DNA from: JAKSCF01 sp028279945 | GTDB lineage: Bacteria; Bacillota; Clostridia; Peptostreptococcales; JAAYPU01 | Direction: 5' to 3' | Assembly (NCBI GenBank): GCA_028279945.1 | Contig: JANQMT010000069.1 | Span: 1 to 39,767 of the forward strand | Length of the DNA stretch: 39,767 nt | Shown here: positions 16,880-24,239 of the stretch, piece after piece | Numbering within the stretch: position 1 is the first letter of the stretch | How the letters are laid out: each line of letters begins with the position of its first letter | Program-made: the position numbers and the translations under genes | Notes under the pieces: generated by a model | The model's input: the letters and a program-made list of their open reading frames with translations, nothing else | Told to the model about the DNA's origin: nothing | Database searches by the model: none

Positions 16880-17612
16880 TATTTTCCTCCAAAAAAGTTT
16901 GACCTAAGTCTCTTCCCAAATCACAAGTATATAACCACTCTATGACATCGCCTTCTTTTAGCAGGTATCTGCTGCAACCATAGTTAGGAAACCAGTCATT
17001 GACTTTATACATCCATCCACTGAGTTCTCCACAATCAAATTCGTATAAATTTTGTATACCTTCTATATAATTACTGTTGTAGATTGGTGTCATTACAAAT
17101 TCCATATGAATTTTATTATTTTGCATCTCTCTCAGCAAGACATCAAAAACACTTTCTCCTTCATAAAAAACAACCTCTTTTTGTTCAAATATGATCCCAT
17201 TTTCCGGAACAAGCTCTATTTTATTTGGATCCAAATTTTCAATATTATCGAGGATTGTGCTGCAATTCACTGATAATATAACATGACTTTCTTTCTCTTC
17301 AATAATATTAGTCTCCTGCCATTCTACCGGTTTGGGTTTTCCTTCCGGTACCGGATCTGTAGAGTATTGATCTTTTTCTATATCACGATTTTCAGATTCA
17401 TCCGGTAGATTTAGCTCAACAGCTTTCTCTGTACTGCTTTGACTGTTTACTTCCTTATCGGTTGGCTGTTCTTCATAGTTATTATCAACGGTCATTTGTA
17501 CATTGTTACTAGATAATTTTTCTTGTTGAGCCGGATCATTTCCACTGGCAAAAAAAGATACCACTAATAGCAAAGCAATGATAACCATTATATTAATCTT
17601 CTTATTTTTCAT
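16872..17612 (-). CDS. Membrane-anchored DUF4430 (transcobalamin beta-domain-like) protein
   Basis: This 246-residue exported protein has a hydrophobic N-terminal segment at 8-22 with no lipobox Cys, so it is a signal anchor or signal peptide. A low-complexity acidic linker runs to about 105, and a DUF4430 domain follows at about 108-236. The domain shows YEGESVFDVL, the signature CGELSGWMYKVNDWFPNYG, and GDVIEWLYTCDLGRDLG. DUF4430 is the fold of the C-terminal beta domain of intrinsic factor and transcobalamin. It sits 7 nt after the toroid-SLH gene and overlaps ecfT. I infer that it works with the toroid protein to hold a corrinoid outside the membrane and pass it to the ECF importer. Cys 194 and Cys 213 flank the ligand-loop-like segment and could form a disulfide. 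Confidence 0.88.
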   Translation of the reverse strand: MKNKKINIMVIIALLLVVSFFASGNDPAQQEKLSSNNVQMTVDNNYEEQPTDKEVNSQSSTEKAVELNLPDESENRDIEKDQYSTDPVPEGKPKPVEWQETNIIEEKESHVILSVNCSTILDNIENLDPNKIELVPENGIIFEQKEVVFYEGESVFDVLLREMQNNKIHMEFVMTPIYNSNYIEGIQNLYEFDCGELSGWMYKVNDWFPNYGCSRYLLKEGDVIEWLYTCDLGRDLGQTFLEENSD

Positions 17613-17619
17613 AGGACAC

Positions 17620-19158
17620 CTACTTAATATCCGTCATATCATAAAGCGTATTTTTACCCTTTAGAAACCGATCATAAGCTACCAAGGCATACATAGCCTG
17701 CTCTGTTGCCATTTGGTTAGGGCCCATGCTCTTGGCATGCTCAAAGCCGCCTTTCTCAGTCTGAAATTCTAAAAGAGCAGATATTGGGTCTTTACCTTTT
17801 TTCACAAATCTTTCATCTGTTTTTGGATCAATACCTAAAGCTGTCAATGCAACAATGACTTGAGAAATGCTCTCACTGCTTGAATTTGTATCCCAGGACG
17901 AGGCAAAACTTCCATCGGATTTTTGTGTTTTAGATAAAAATTCTAACGCCTTTGAAATGGATTCTTTCACATGGTCTTGTTCTTGATATTTTGATAGGGC
18001 TTGAAGGGCCATACCTGTTATATCTGCATCAGCAGGTAATTCAGACGTCAATGACCATCCTCCGCCTTCCAACTCTCTTTCTAAAATATATTCAATGAGC
18101 AGTTCTCGAGTGGTCTGAGTTGAAACGGTTTTATCTATGGGAATCTCATAACCTCTTGTATCCAAAGCAATTAATGCCCATATAGGGCCATTTAGACCTT
18201 GCTTAATTAGGGTATTGAAATCTACAAGCGGCAATGTTAAGTCATACCCATATACGTCTTTAGCACTTTTGCCCATACTTGAGAGGGCTAGAATTACTCT
18301 GTCGTATTCTGTGTACTTAATTCTATGCAGCTTTCCGTCTTTTTCTTCTAGAGTATTTTTTAGGTTATTTAAATAGCTTTCTTTAAAGTCATCTGGAACA
18401 TCTAGGTGCGAACGGAGTAATGATAACACTGCCCATTCGCCACCTATGCTTGATACCGTTGGGTTATCCACCACATTGATTAAATACCGGCCTGTATCCT
18501 CTATATATTTAGAGACTTCGGTATCTTTTTCTTTGACTTTTGTCAGTTCTTTTTTTTCTTTATCCAAACATCTTACAGCTACCACTACAGCCATTTCTCT
18601 TGTGGCGTCTTTTTTTGGATTAAAGTACCCTTCTGAACCTGTCATGATACCGCTTGCATATATATTTTCAATATCCTTTTTAGCCCATGACGACACACCT
18701 TCAATATCCTTAATATCAGCATTGTTATTTGAGTTAAGTTGGATTATTCTTGACAGCATAACTGCCATTTCTTCACGCGTAATCGTCTTGTTTGGGTTAA
18801 ATTCTCCTCCATCACCTTGTACGATACCATATTGATAACACGCATTAATATAAGGGTAAAACCAGTCAGTATGATTCACATCTGAGAAATGGATGGTATT
18901 GTCGGTATGGATATCAAGCTGAAGTATTCCTACAATCATCTTTGTGAACTCAGCCCTTGTAATCTTACCTTTAGGATTAAACTTTCCATTGCTGCCTTGA
19001 ACAATTTTTAAGTGATATGCTTTTTTAATGCTATCCATGGCCCAATTGGAAATCTCATCAGAATCAGAAAAATCAAGCTTGATATCAAATGCAAAACTAC
19101 CAGCCGGCAATAGTACCATGATGCAAACCAATAAAAGTGATATCCATCTATTCTTCAT
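17620..19158 (-). CDS. SLH-anchored alpha/alpha-toroid protein (transcobalamin alpha-domain-like)
   Basis: A 512-residue secreted protein. It has a signal peptide at 1 to about 23 (ending AGSFA), then three N-terminal SLH domains (about 30-85, 91-142 and 150-198; each with the FxDV/ITRAE pattern) for binding to the secondary cell-wall polymer. A toroid of prenyltransferase/terpenoid-cyclase-like helical repeats follows at about 222-505 (NPTVSSIGGEWAVLSLL, GPIWALIALD, GGGWSL, TGMALQAL, ATEQAMYALV). The same fold makes the alpha domain of intrinsic factor and transcobalamin. ATG 19158 follows AAGGAGG by 6 nt; a TTG at 19173 lies inside that ribosome-binding site and is less likely. The DUF4430 gene follows after 7 nt. 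A terminator at 19282-19325 lies upstream, so transcription needs read-through or a local promoter. Confidence 0.88.
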   Translation of the reverse strand: MKNRWISLLLVCIMVLLPAGSFAFDIKLDFSDSDEISNWAMDSIKKAYHLKIVQGSNGKFNPKGKITRAEFTKMIVGILQLDIHTDNTIHFSDVNHTDWFYPYINACYQYGIVQGDGGEFNPNKTITREEMAVMLSRIIQLNSNNNADIKDIEGVSSWAKKDIENIYASGIMTGSEGYFNPKKDATREMAVVVAVRCLDKEKKELTKVKEKDTEVSKYIEDTGRYLINVVDNPTVSSIGGEWAVLSLLRSHLDVPDDFKESYLNNLKNTLEEKDGKLHRIKYTEYDRVILALSSMGKSAKDVYGYDLTLPLVDFNTLIKQGLNGPIWALIALDTRGYEIPIDKTVSTQTTRELLIEYILERELEGGGWSLTSELPADADITGMALQALSKYQEQDHVKESISKALEFLSKTQKSDGSFASSWDTNSSSESISQVIVALTALGIDPKTDERFVKKGKDPISALLEFQTEKGGFEHAKSMGPNQMATEQAMYALVAYDRFLKGKNTLYDMTDIK

Positions 19159-19281
19159 AGAATCCTCCTTCAATAAAATATTATATTACATAAACTGCTT
19201 ATTAAAATTTACCATACCTTTTTCTTGTGCTGTTTGTATGTATTTGTCCAGAATTGGCGTTAAAAAAAAGTATCACAAAAT

Positions 19282-19325
19282 AAAAGGCATTACAAAAAAA
19301 CAATCCGTTTTTTTGTAATGCCTTT
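19282..19325 (-). terminator. Terminator between the YezD-like gene and the ECF operon (copy 2)
   Basis: AAAGGCATTACAAAAAAA and TTTTTTTGTAATGCCTTT form an 18-bp perfect stem with a 7-nt loop. A 39-base stretch covering one arm and the following sequence to 19350 is identical to that around 13600-13640. It sits between the riboswitch-controlled small gene and the toroid-SLH gene. Confidence 0.75.
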
Positions 19326-19341
19326 GGTTTTCCAATCAGCA

Positions 19342-19494
19342 CTATAATTTTATTGATTTTGTTATTTTTTCTACCCTTAATGGAATGCCATCCTGCACAA
19401 TGATCTTGATCTCACCATATTCTAGGTTTCTTAGAAGCGATATAAGTTTTTTTTCTTTATCACTCAATAATAATTTCTCCATAGATTTATCCAT
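19342..19494 (-). CDS. YezD/DUF2292-like small protein under the cobalamin riboswitch
   Basis: A 50-residue cytoplasmic protein. It has a charged helical N-terminus (MEKLLLSDKEKKLISLL) and a short beta-type C-terminus, YGEIKIIVQDGIPLRVEKI, which resembles the DUF2292/YezD family of small proteins of unknown function. ATG 19494 has GGGGGG 7 nt upstream; the ATG at 19500 abuts the ribosome-binding site and is less likely. It is the first gene after the riboswitch and its terminator, so its expression should rise when corrinoid is scarce. A related C-terminal fragment occurs at 13634-13735. Confidence 0.75.
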   Translation of the reverse strand: MDKSMEKLLLSDKEKKLISLLRNLEYGEIKIIVQDGIPLRVEKITKSIKL

Positions 19495-19510
19495 CGTCAT
19501 TCCCCCCAAC

Positions 19511-19540
19511 AAAAAAACACCTGCCTAAAGGGCAGAGGTT
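19511..19540 (-). terminator. Riboswitch expression-platform terminator
   Basis: On the minus strand ACCTCTGCC-CTTTA-GGCAGGT (2-nt bulge) is followed by GTTTTTTTG, about 105 nt after the aptamer and just before the ribosome-binding site of the YezD-like gene. This indicates control by transcription termination. GTCCTG/CAGGAT pairing around 19568-19588 may belong to the alternative structure. Confidence 0.75.
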
Positions 19541-19644
19541 TAAATTAAAGCCAATATAAAATAATAGTATCCTGCAATAAACAGGACATTAAACCAACTA
19601 AATAATATATTACTACAACTCTTCTGTCCCAAAAGTCCATTATA

Positions 19645-19803
19645 GATATAGGCAGGTCTCCTGACTTATGGGTCAAACTTAATTTTACCTTCCCGCAGTG
19701 CAATGCAGTGGTTAAACAAAATCTCGTCACCAATTACAGTAGAGGCAGCTGTGCAGGACTTTCACCTGCTTCCCTATTAATAGCTAAGCTAACCATATAT
19801 CTC
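19645..19803 (-). promoter_or_regulatory. Cobalamin riboswitch
   Basis: On the minus strand the conserved core elements are in order: GGGAAGCAGGTGAAAGTCC, TGCACAGCTGCCTCTACTGT (the CTGT end of the aptamer core), CCACTGC...TGCGGGAAGG, and AGTCAGGAGACCTGCC. The ends GATATATGG and CCTATATC can pair as P1. Binding of adenosyl- or other cobalamins normally turns such genes off. It lies between a strong promoter and a terminator. Confidence 0.95.
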
Positions 19804-19826
19804 TATATTTAATTCTTCCAATTATT

Positions 19827-19855
19827 ATCATATAACTTAAAAAATAGAATGTCAA
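19827..19855 (-). promoter_or_regulatory. Promoter of the cobalamin riboswitch transcript
   Basis: TTGACA (19850-19855), a 17-bp spacer and TATGAT (19827-19832) lie just upstream of the riboswitch. Confidence 0.85.
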
Positions 19856-19865
19856 GAGTATTAAG

Positions 19866-20213
19866 CTACTTATGTCCTTCTTCAGGGACAATGCAAATAA
19901 ATTCAAGGGCATCATCGCCTGTATTTATGAACTGATGCAAAGCATTGGACGGTACATAGGCATATGATCCTTCCTCTATCAAATAATCTTCGCCATCAAT
20001 ATGAACCTTTCCTTTTCCTTTAACCACATAATTTATATGCGGCCAATCATGTGTATGTCTTGGGCTGAATCCGTCTTTACCCAGTTCGATCATACGCATA
20101 ACATGTCCTTCCCATCCTTCTTGTGGAGAGACTAAAACTTTCATTGCCGCATTTCGTACTTCTGCCCCCTGAAATACGTTGCTTTGCAATTTTGACTTAT
20201 GTGATACAACCAT
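19866..20213 (-). CDS. Small single-domain cupin protein
   Basis: A 115-residue cupin. Motif 1 is seen in FSPRHTHDWPHINYVVKGKGKV (metal-binding His residues and Glu/Asn variants) and motif 2 in YVPSNALHQFINTG. The substrate is unknown; such proteins are small metal-dependent isomerases or dioxygenases, or ligand sensors. I start at ATG 20213, since GAGGTG lies 6 nt upstream; the GTG at 20222 is inside that site. The stop is just before the promoter of the cobalamin riboswitch. Confidence 0.85.
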   Translation of the reverse strand: MVVSHKSKLQSNVFQGAEVRNAAMKVLVSPQEGWEGHVMRMIELGKDGFSPRHTHDWPHINYVVKGKGKVHIDGEDYLIEEGSYAYVPSNALHQFINTGDDALEFICIVPEEGHK

Positions 20214-20350
20214 TTTTTTCACCTCTTCTTAATATGTAATTGGTGTCCCATGATGTAATATCTATAAATAGTGCTTGTTTCTTAATTAATATTTTATCTA
20301 ATCTAGAAGCATTTCACAATTATAAAAAGTAAAAACTATGTGAATTCTCA

Positions 20351-20373
20351 AAAACAAACAGATGAACCGGCTC
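20351..20373. repeat. Half-copy of the GTTCATCTGTTTGA repeat
   Basis: Contains AACAGATGAACCGG, matching one arm of the palindromes at 26379-26450 and 35977-36018. A reverse-oriented half lies at 21050-21062, on the other side of the GNAT gene. Confidence 0.55.
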
Positions 20374-20398
20374 TTTTTTGATTATTTCTGTTATTCTA

Positions 20399-20902
20399 TC
20401 AAAAATTTTGTGAAAAATGATTTAAAGCTTCATCGCACAATCTATATACTCGTATATCCTCTATTGGGAATGCACCCCACCTTTTATACAATTCAATAGC
20501 CGGCTCATTCCAATCATGACACCACCATTCAAGTCTACCACAGCCTCTTTCCCTAGTCAGCTTTGCCAAATATGAAAGTATTACCTTGCCAAAGCCTTTC
20601 CCTCTCATTTCAGGTATTATATACAAATCAACCAAATTAATGCCGGGCATTCCTAAAAAGGTTGAAAAACTTTGATGAAATAACGCAAATCCTACGGGTT
20701 CTTCATTATATTCTCCAATAATCGCTTCTGCAGCATAGTGTTCAAACAAAGATTGCGTTAAAACTTCAACTGTAGCAGTCACCTGATCCAATTCATTTTC
20801 ATACTCTGCTAATTCTTTGATAAATTTCAAAATCAATGGAGCATCTTTTTTCTCTGCAAACCTTAATTGATAGTTGTCTATCTGAGTTGCTATTTTTTTC
20901 AT
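20399..20902 (-). CDS. GNAT acetyltransferase, spermidine/diamine N-acetyltransferase-like
   Basis: A 167-residue GNAT-fold enzyme that transfers acetyl from acetyl-CoA to an amine. It resembles the eukaryotic SSAT (diamine acetyltransferase) group: IKELAEYENELDQV near the N-terminus, the acetyl-CoA loop MRGKGFGKVIL, and WNEPAIELYKRWGA near the C-terminus. With agmatine and putrescine genes nearby, a polyamine or diamine substrate is plausible. ATG 20902 has AAGGAGG upstream, so the longer in-frame upstream extension to 20968 is not used. Confidence 0.85.
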   Translation of the reverse strand: MKKIATQIDNYQLRFAEKKDAPLILKFIKELAEYENELDQVTATVEVLTQSLFEHYAAEAIIGEYNEEPVGFALFHQSFSTFLGMPGINLVDLYIIPEMRGKGFGKVILSYLAKLTRERGCGRLEWWCHDWNEPAIELYKRWGAFPIEDIRVYRLCDEALNHFSQNF

Positions 20903-21049
20903 GATCTTCCTCCTTCGAACAGTTAGGTTATATCCATTAAAATGCTTTATACGCAAAACATATGCCAAAAAATGAACCTATTTTATCCCTTTATAATTGT
21001 TTATCGATTCATTTTAAACCAAATTTCTTTTTATGTTCCAAACAAAAAT

Positions 21050-21062
21050 GGTTCATCTGTTC
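21050..21062. repeat. Half-copy of the GTTCATCTGTTTGA repeat, inverted
   Basis: GGTTCATCTGTT is the exact reverse complement of AACAGATGAACC at 20351-20373. The two halves bracket the GNAT gene. Confidence 0.55.
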
Positions 21063-21071
21063 CAAAAGAAT

Positions 21072-21096
21072 AAGCACCTGATAAAATCAAATGCTT
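21072..21096 (-). terminator. Weak terminator after the TetR gene
   Basis: On the minus strand AAGCATTTGAT and ATCAGGTGCTT form an imperfect stem followed by ATTCTTTTGG. The T run is interrupted. Confidence 0.4.
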
Positions 21097-21113
21097 TTAA
21101 AATATTTAAAATA

Positions 21114-21668
21114 TTAAGTATTTAACATTTTTGAAAGTTCTACAGAAATATCTTTAATATTGAGTTTTGATGGATCCATAAAATATTGTAGAAAAATGCC
21201 ATCAATTACAGCTATTATAATAGCTGCTTTTACATCCAGCTGTGCTTCCGTCAAATCATTATTCATTTCCATAATGACTTCTTTGACGTCGGAACGCCAT
21301 TTTTCATACTGTAGCTTTAATTTTTCTTTAATACACGCATTACCTATTATAGCTTCATGGACAAAGTTAAAATTAATTTTCATTAGATAATCATGTGTTA
21401 GCAATTCATTATAAAGGTACTCTATTCTTTGCTCGCTAATTCCTATTTGATTCAATTCGCTCATTTGCTTAATTAAACTTACTAATGTTTCAAACCCCAT
21501 ATCAAATATGTCATATAGCAGGCCCTCTTTTGAAGGGTAGTAATAAAATAACGTCCCTTTACTTATTCCAATATCTTGTGCGATATCTTTTAAAGTCGTT
21601 TTATGAAAACCTCTTTTAGTAAAAAGTTTAATTGCACTTTCTAAAATGATTTCTTTCTTGTTTACCAA
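21114..21668 (-). CDS. TetR-family transcriptional regulator
   Basis: A 184-residue repressor. The N-terminal HTH, about 4-50, is typical (AIKLFTKRGFHKTTLKDIAQDIGISKGTLFYYYPSK), followed by an all-helical ligand domain. It starts at TTG with GAGGAGG 7 nt upstream; no ATG is closer. The likely target is itself and perhaps the adjacent AOR operon or GNAT gene. An ATACT/AGTAT repeat lies in its own promoter. Confidence 0.9.
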   Translation of the reverse strand: MVNKKEIILESAIKLFTKRGFHKTTLKDIAQDIGISKGTLFYYYPSKEGLLYDIFDMGFETLVSLIKQMSELNQIGISEQRIEYLYNELLTHDYLMKINFNFVHEAIIGNACIKEKLKLQYEKWRSDVKEVIMEMNNDLTEAQLDVKAAIIIAVIDGIFLQYFMDPSKLNIKDISVELSKMLNT

Positions 21669-21707
21669 AACTAATCCTCCTCGAATTGTTAAATCCTACT
21701 AAAATAT

Positions 21708-21736
21708 ATTATACTTCCAGTATCTACTACAGTCAA
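21708..21736 (-). promoter_or_regulatory. Promoter of the TetR gene with candidate operator
   Basis: TTGACT (21731-21736), a 17-bp spacer and TATAAT (21708-21713). ATACT-TCC-AGTAT (21711-21723) overlaps the -10 end and spacer, a suitable position for autorepression. Confidence 0.75.
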
Positions 21737-21831
21737 ATTAACCAGCTCTTTGATAATATTTTCTTAGTTAACTTTCAACGAGGAGAATTTGAAAATTATA
21801 CGATTAGCAGTAACGCCAGCATACTTATTGA

Positions 21832-21854
21832 GGGAGAATTAATCTCCCCCAGAA
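21832..21854 (-). terminator. Hairpin after the MoaD-like gene
   Basis: On the minus strand GGGAGA-TTAAT-TCTCCC forms a compact GC-rich stem about 25 nt past the stop of the MoaD-like gene. No T run follows, so it may stabilise the 3' end rather than terminate. The remainder of 21737-21880 holds no gene I can support. Confidence 0.4.
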
Positions 21855-21880
21855 ACATTAAATCTATAATTTTCAGAATA

Positions 21881-22138
21881 TTAACCACCAATCATTTTTG
21901 GAAACAACTCTACATAATCACCATCGATTAATGATTTATTGATTAAAGTATTGTTCATCTTATAAACTTTTTTATTAATTTTCAAAAGCAAAATATATCT
22001 TGAAGGTATACCAAGATTTTCGATTAGCTCTCCAACATTTATGCCGCAAGAATAAATTAATGTTAAATTACTTTGCTCAATTTTTTTATTTTGAGAGCAT
22101 CTATGGAGGGGCTCATGAAGAAACACTTGAATTTCCAT
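21881..22138 (-). CDS. MoaD/ThiS-like ubiquitin-fold protein of the AOR operon
   Basis: An 85-residue beta-grasp protein ending in ...LFPKMIGG. The terminal Gly-Gly is the mark of MoaD/ThiS sulfur carriers, activated by MoeB-type adenylation to donate sulfur for pterin dithiolene or thiazole. It lies 41 nt after an AOR, whose tungstopterin cofactor needs a dithiolene, so a role in cofactor sulfuration is the natural reading. AAGGAG precedes the ATG. The GDYVELFP segment matches the MoaD strand before the tail. Confidence 0.82.
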   Translation of the reverse strand: MEIQVFLHEPLHRCSQNKKIEQSNLTLIYSCGINVGELIENLGIPSRYILLLKINKKVYKMNNTLINKSLIDGDYVELFPKMIGG

Positions 22139-22178
22139 TTATACATCTCCTTCTTTTATTGACATAAGCCTTTGAAAA

Positions 22179-24116
22179 TTATTGTCCGGCTGCTGCTTCT
22201 GCTGCATTGGATTTAACAGTATCTAATAATCCACATCTTATTAATACCTCTCGCTTTACAAAACCATTTTTATCTAATCCACGTAACTTATAGTAATCTT
22301 TCAAAAGGTCATCTATCTCAACAGCAATTCCTTCAGTGGGGCCATCTTCAAGAGCTGTTCTCAAACGTTTAGGCAGCACATCATCCGATTGACGTATGCC
22401 CCATAAATTATTTAGTGTTCTTTTCAAACACCAAATTCTTTCTCCGATTTGCATTATTTCATCTAATGTAAAGTCATATCCTGTAGCTGCATTTATTGAA
22501 TCCACTAAATCCTCACCATTAAACGGCACACCACCTAGATAACAAAAAACTGCTGCTCCACCAAAAACACCACCTATATCTTGGCCTTTTTTAACCAATT
22601 CTACCTTACCCTCTTGACTGGTTCCCATGTATATATCTGTCCCTATTGCGATTTCAGGATATATTAAGGCACCATGCTCAGCATGCATAACGATTGAGGA
22701 AACGTGACATGCGCCTCTATTACTGGTAGCATAATCAAGACCTAACCCCCAAGCACAGCGTGGGTCATGCATTGGAGCTTCCAATCCTTTTACAGCAACA
22801 ACCAGATCTAAAGCTTTAGGGTCCAAGTCTTTGACAAATTCAAGGGATCCATTTGCTAAACGGACGCCGAAACCCTTCATTTGTCCTATTTGATGTATTA
22901 ATTCAATTATAACCTCATCATCACCCCAAGCTATTTCCATACCATCTGTATCTTTAGTATTGATATATTCTTTTTCAAAACAATCCATGGCCAATGCAAT
23001 AACGGAACCGGTTCCAATAACATCTAATCCGTAACGATTACATAAATCATTGGCTACAGCTATAGACGCCGCATTATCATTCAAACAATTGGAACCAAAA
23101 ACAGCAGCTGTTTCATATTCCGGATTAGCACCATGCATTTTGTATGTGTCGGTGTCCACTTTAATGACATGCTTACATGCAACAGGGCAAGAAAAACAAG
23201 TTTTAGCACCTACTTTAAAATTATCTATAAAAGCAGCACCATTAATAAACTCATATTTATCCCAATCGCCATGCTGCCAATTCTTTGTTGGCACGTCACC
23301 ACTCAGTGAACCCATATCCATACCCGCATTGGTTCCTAACCCCTTTAAGGCTTCTATTGTCAGGTGACTGTTCATTTTTCCAAGCAGTCTGCTTTTTATT
23401 TCTTTCATTTTCTCGGGAAAAGCGGGTTGATATTTATTGCTGCCTTTCGCAACAATAGCTTTTAGTTTTTTACTGCCCATAACTGCACCCATACCTGCAC
23501 GACCTAAAAAATTATGGGTGCTCACTGCTATGCAAGCCATGGTTGACATTTTTTCCCCGGCGGGTCCTATTGCCATAACCTTTCCATGATCACTTAGCTT
23601 CTCAATGGTAGCGATGGTATCCATCCCCCATACATCTTCTGCAGAAATTAATTCTATATTATCATTTTCGATATATAAATTTACAGGTTTTGAAGATGAA
23701 CCTGTAATTATAATACCATCGTAACCTGCTTTCCTTAGTTCCGGAGCAAAAAAACCTCCTGAATTAGCTTCACCCCAAATATTTGTATGAGGGGACCTAG
23801 AGCAGACTGTCATTCTATTACTGGCCGGTAATGTGCTTCCTGTTAAAGGTCCATTCATGAAGATCAACGGATTGTTGGGTGAAAAAGCATCCACTGTAAT
23901 AGGGTTGTCAACGTATTGATTATTCACAACTCTTTCAACAAAGTCATTAACACTATAATCATCTTCCATTGAATGACTTAGATATTTACAGTATAAAGCA
24001 GCACCTAATCCAGAGCCTCCGATATATTTCTTAACCAGTTCTTCTTCTAAAGAAACTTTTCTTGTTTTACCCAAGGTCAAATCCACTTCTAATAAATACC
24101 CGGAATAGCCGTACAT
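22179..24116 (-). CDS. aor: Tungsten/molybdenum aldehyde:ferredoxin oxidoreductase
   Basis: A 645-residue AOR-family enzyme oxidising an aldehyde plus water to a carboxylate and reducing ferredoxin. The N-terminal AOR domain includes YIGGSGLGAALY and GPLTGSTLPASNRM (bis-pterin contacts). The motif GRAGMGAVMGSKKLKAI follows, and the 4Fe-4S cysteines TCFSCPVAC are at 307/310/314; a fourth is probably in AVFCYLGG. The tail TGYDFTLDEIMQIGERI...SDDVLPKRL is typical. Start ATG 24116 follows GAGGTG by 8 nt; the frame extends further upstream without a ribosome-binding site. It is preceded by an SCP2 protein and a putrescine aminotransferase-like enzyme and followed by a MoaD-like protein. The likely substrate is 4-aminobutanal or a related aminoaldehyde (inference). 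Confidence 0.93.
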   Translation of the reverse strand: MYGYSGYLLEVDLTLGKTRKVSLEEELVKKYIGGSGLGAALYCKYLSHSMEDDYSVNDFVERVVNNQYVDNPITVDAFSPNNPLIFMNGPLTGSTLPASNRMTVCSRSPHTNIWGEANSGGFFAPELRKAGYDGIIITGSSSKPVNLYIENDNIELISAEDVWGMDTIATIEKLSDHGKVMAIGPAGEKMSTMACIAVSTHNFLGRAGMGAVMGSKKLKAIVAKGSNKYQPAFPEKMKEIKSRLLGKMNSHLTIEALKGLGTNAGMDMGSLSGDVPTKNWQHGDWDKYEFINGAAFIDNFKVGAKTCFSCPVACKHVIKVDTDTYKMHGANPEYETAAVFGSNCLNDNAASIAVANDLCNRYGLDVIGTGSVIALAMDCFEKEYINTKDTDGMEIAWGDDEVIIELIHQIGQMKGFGVRLANGSLEFVKDLDPKALDLVVAVKGLEAPMHDPRCAWGLGLDYATSNRGACHVSSIVMHAEHGALIYPEIAIGTDIYMGTSQEGKVELVKKGQDIGGVFGGAAVFCYLGGVPFNGEDLVDSINAATGYDFTLDEIMQIGERIWCLKRTLNNLWGIRQSDDVLPKRLRTALEDGPTEGIAVEIDDLLKDYYKLRGLDKNGFVKREVLIRCGLLDTVKSNAAEAAAGQ

Positions 24117-24162
24117 ATTATTCACCTCGCTATCTGTTTTCAAAGCTTTCAAATGATATTGA

Positions 24163-24198
24163 GGACTACTATCTAATTACCCATTAGAACAGTAGTCC
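24163..24198. other. Intergenic RNA hairpin between SCP2 and AOR genes
   Basis: GGACTACT and AGTAGTCC form an 8-bp perfect stem, extendable by ATTG/CAAT around a bulged A, with a 20-nt loop. No T run follows on the minus strand, so it is more likely an mRNA stability or processing element between cistrons than a terminator. Confidence 0.45.
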
Positions 24199-24239
24199 AA
24201 TTAAAAAAATTTTATTGGGAGTCATTTTTTATAATAAAA

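Noticed and set aside
15986..19158. Cobalt transport (CbiMNQO) reading of the ECF operon
   Set aside because: The S component has none of the CbiM N-terminal His features and no CbiN is present; DUF4430 and toroid partners point to a larger ligand.
19545..19733. Open frame of 62 codons on the minus strand
   Set aside because: It runs through the cobalamin riboswitch aptamer and expression platform, has no homology I recognise, and has no ribosome-binding site.
21686..21931. 81-codon plus-strand frame between TetR and MoaD-like genes
   Set aside because: It overlaps the TetR promoter and the end of the MoaD-like gene, with no ribosome-binding site and random-looking composition.
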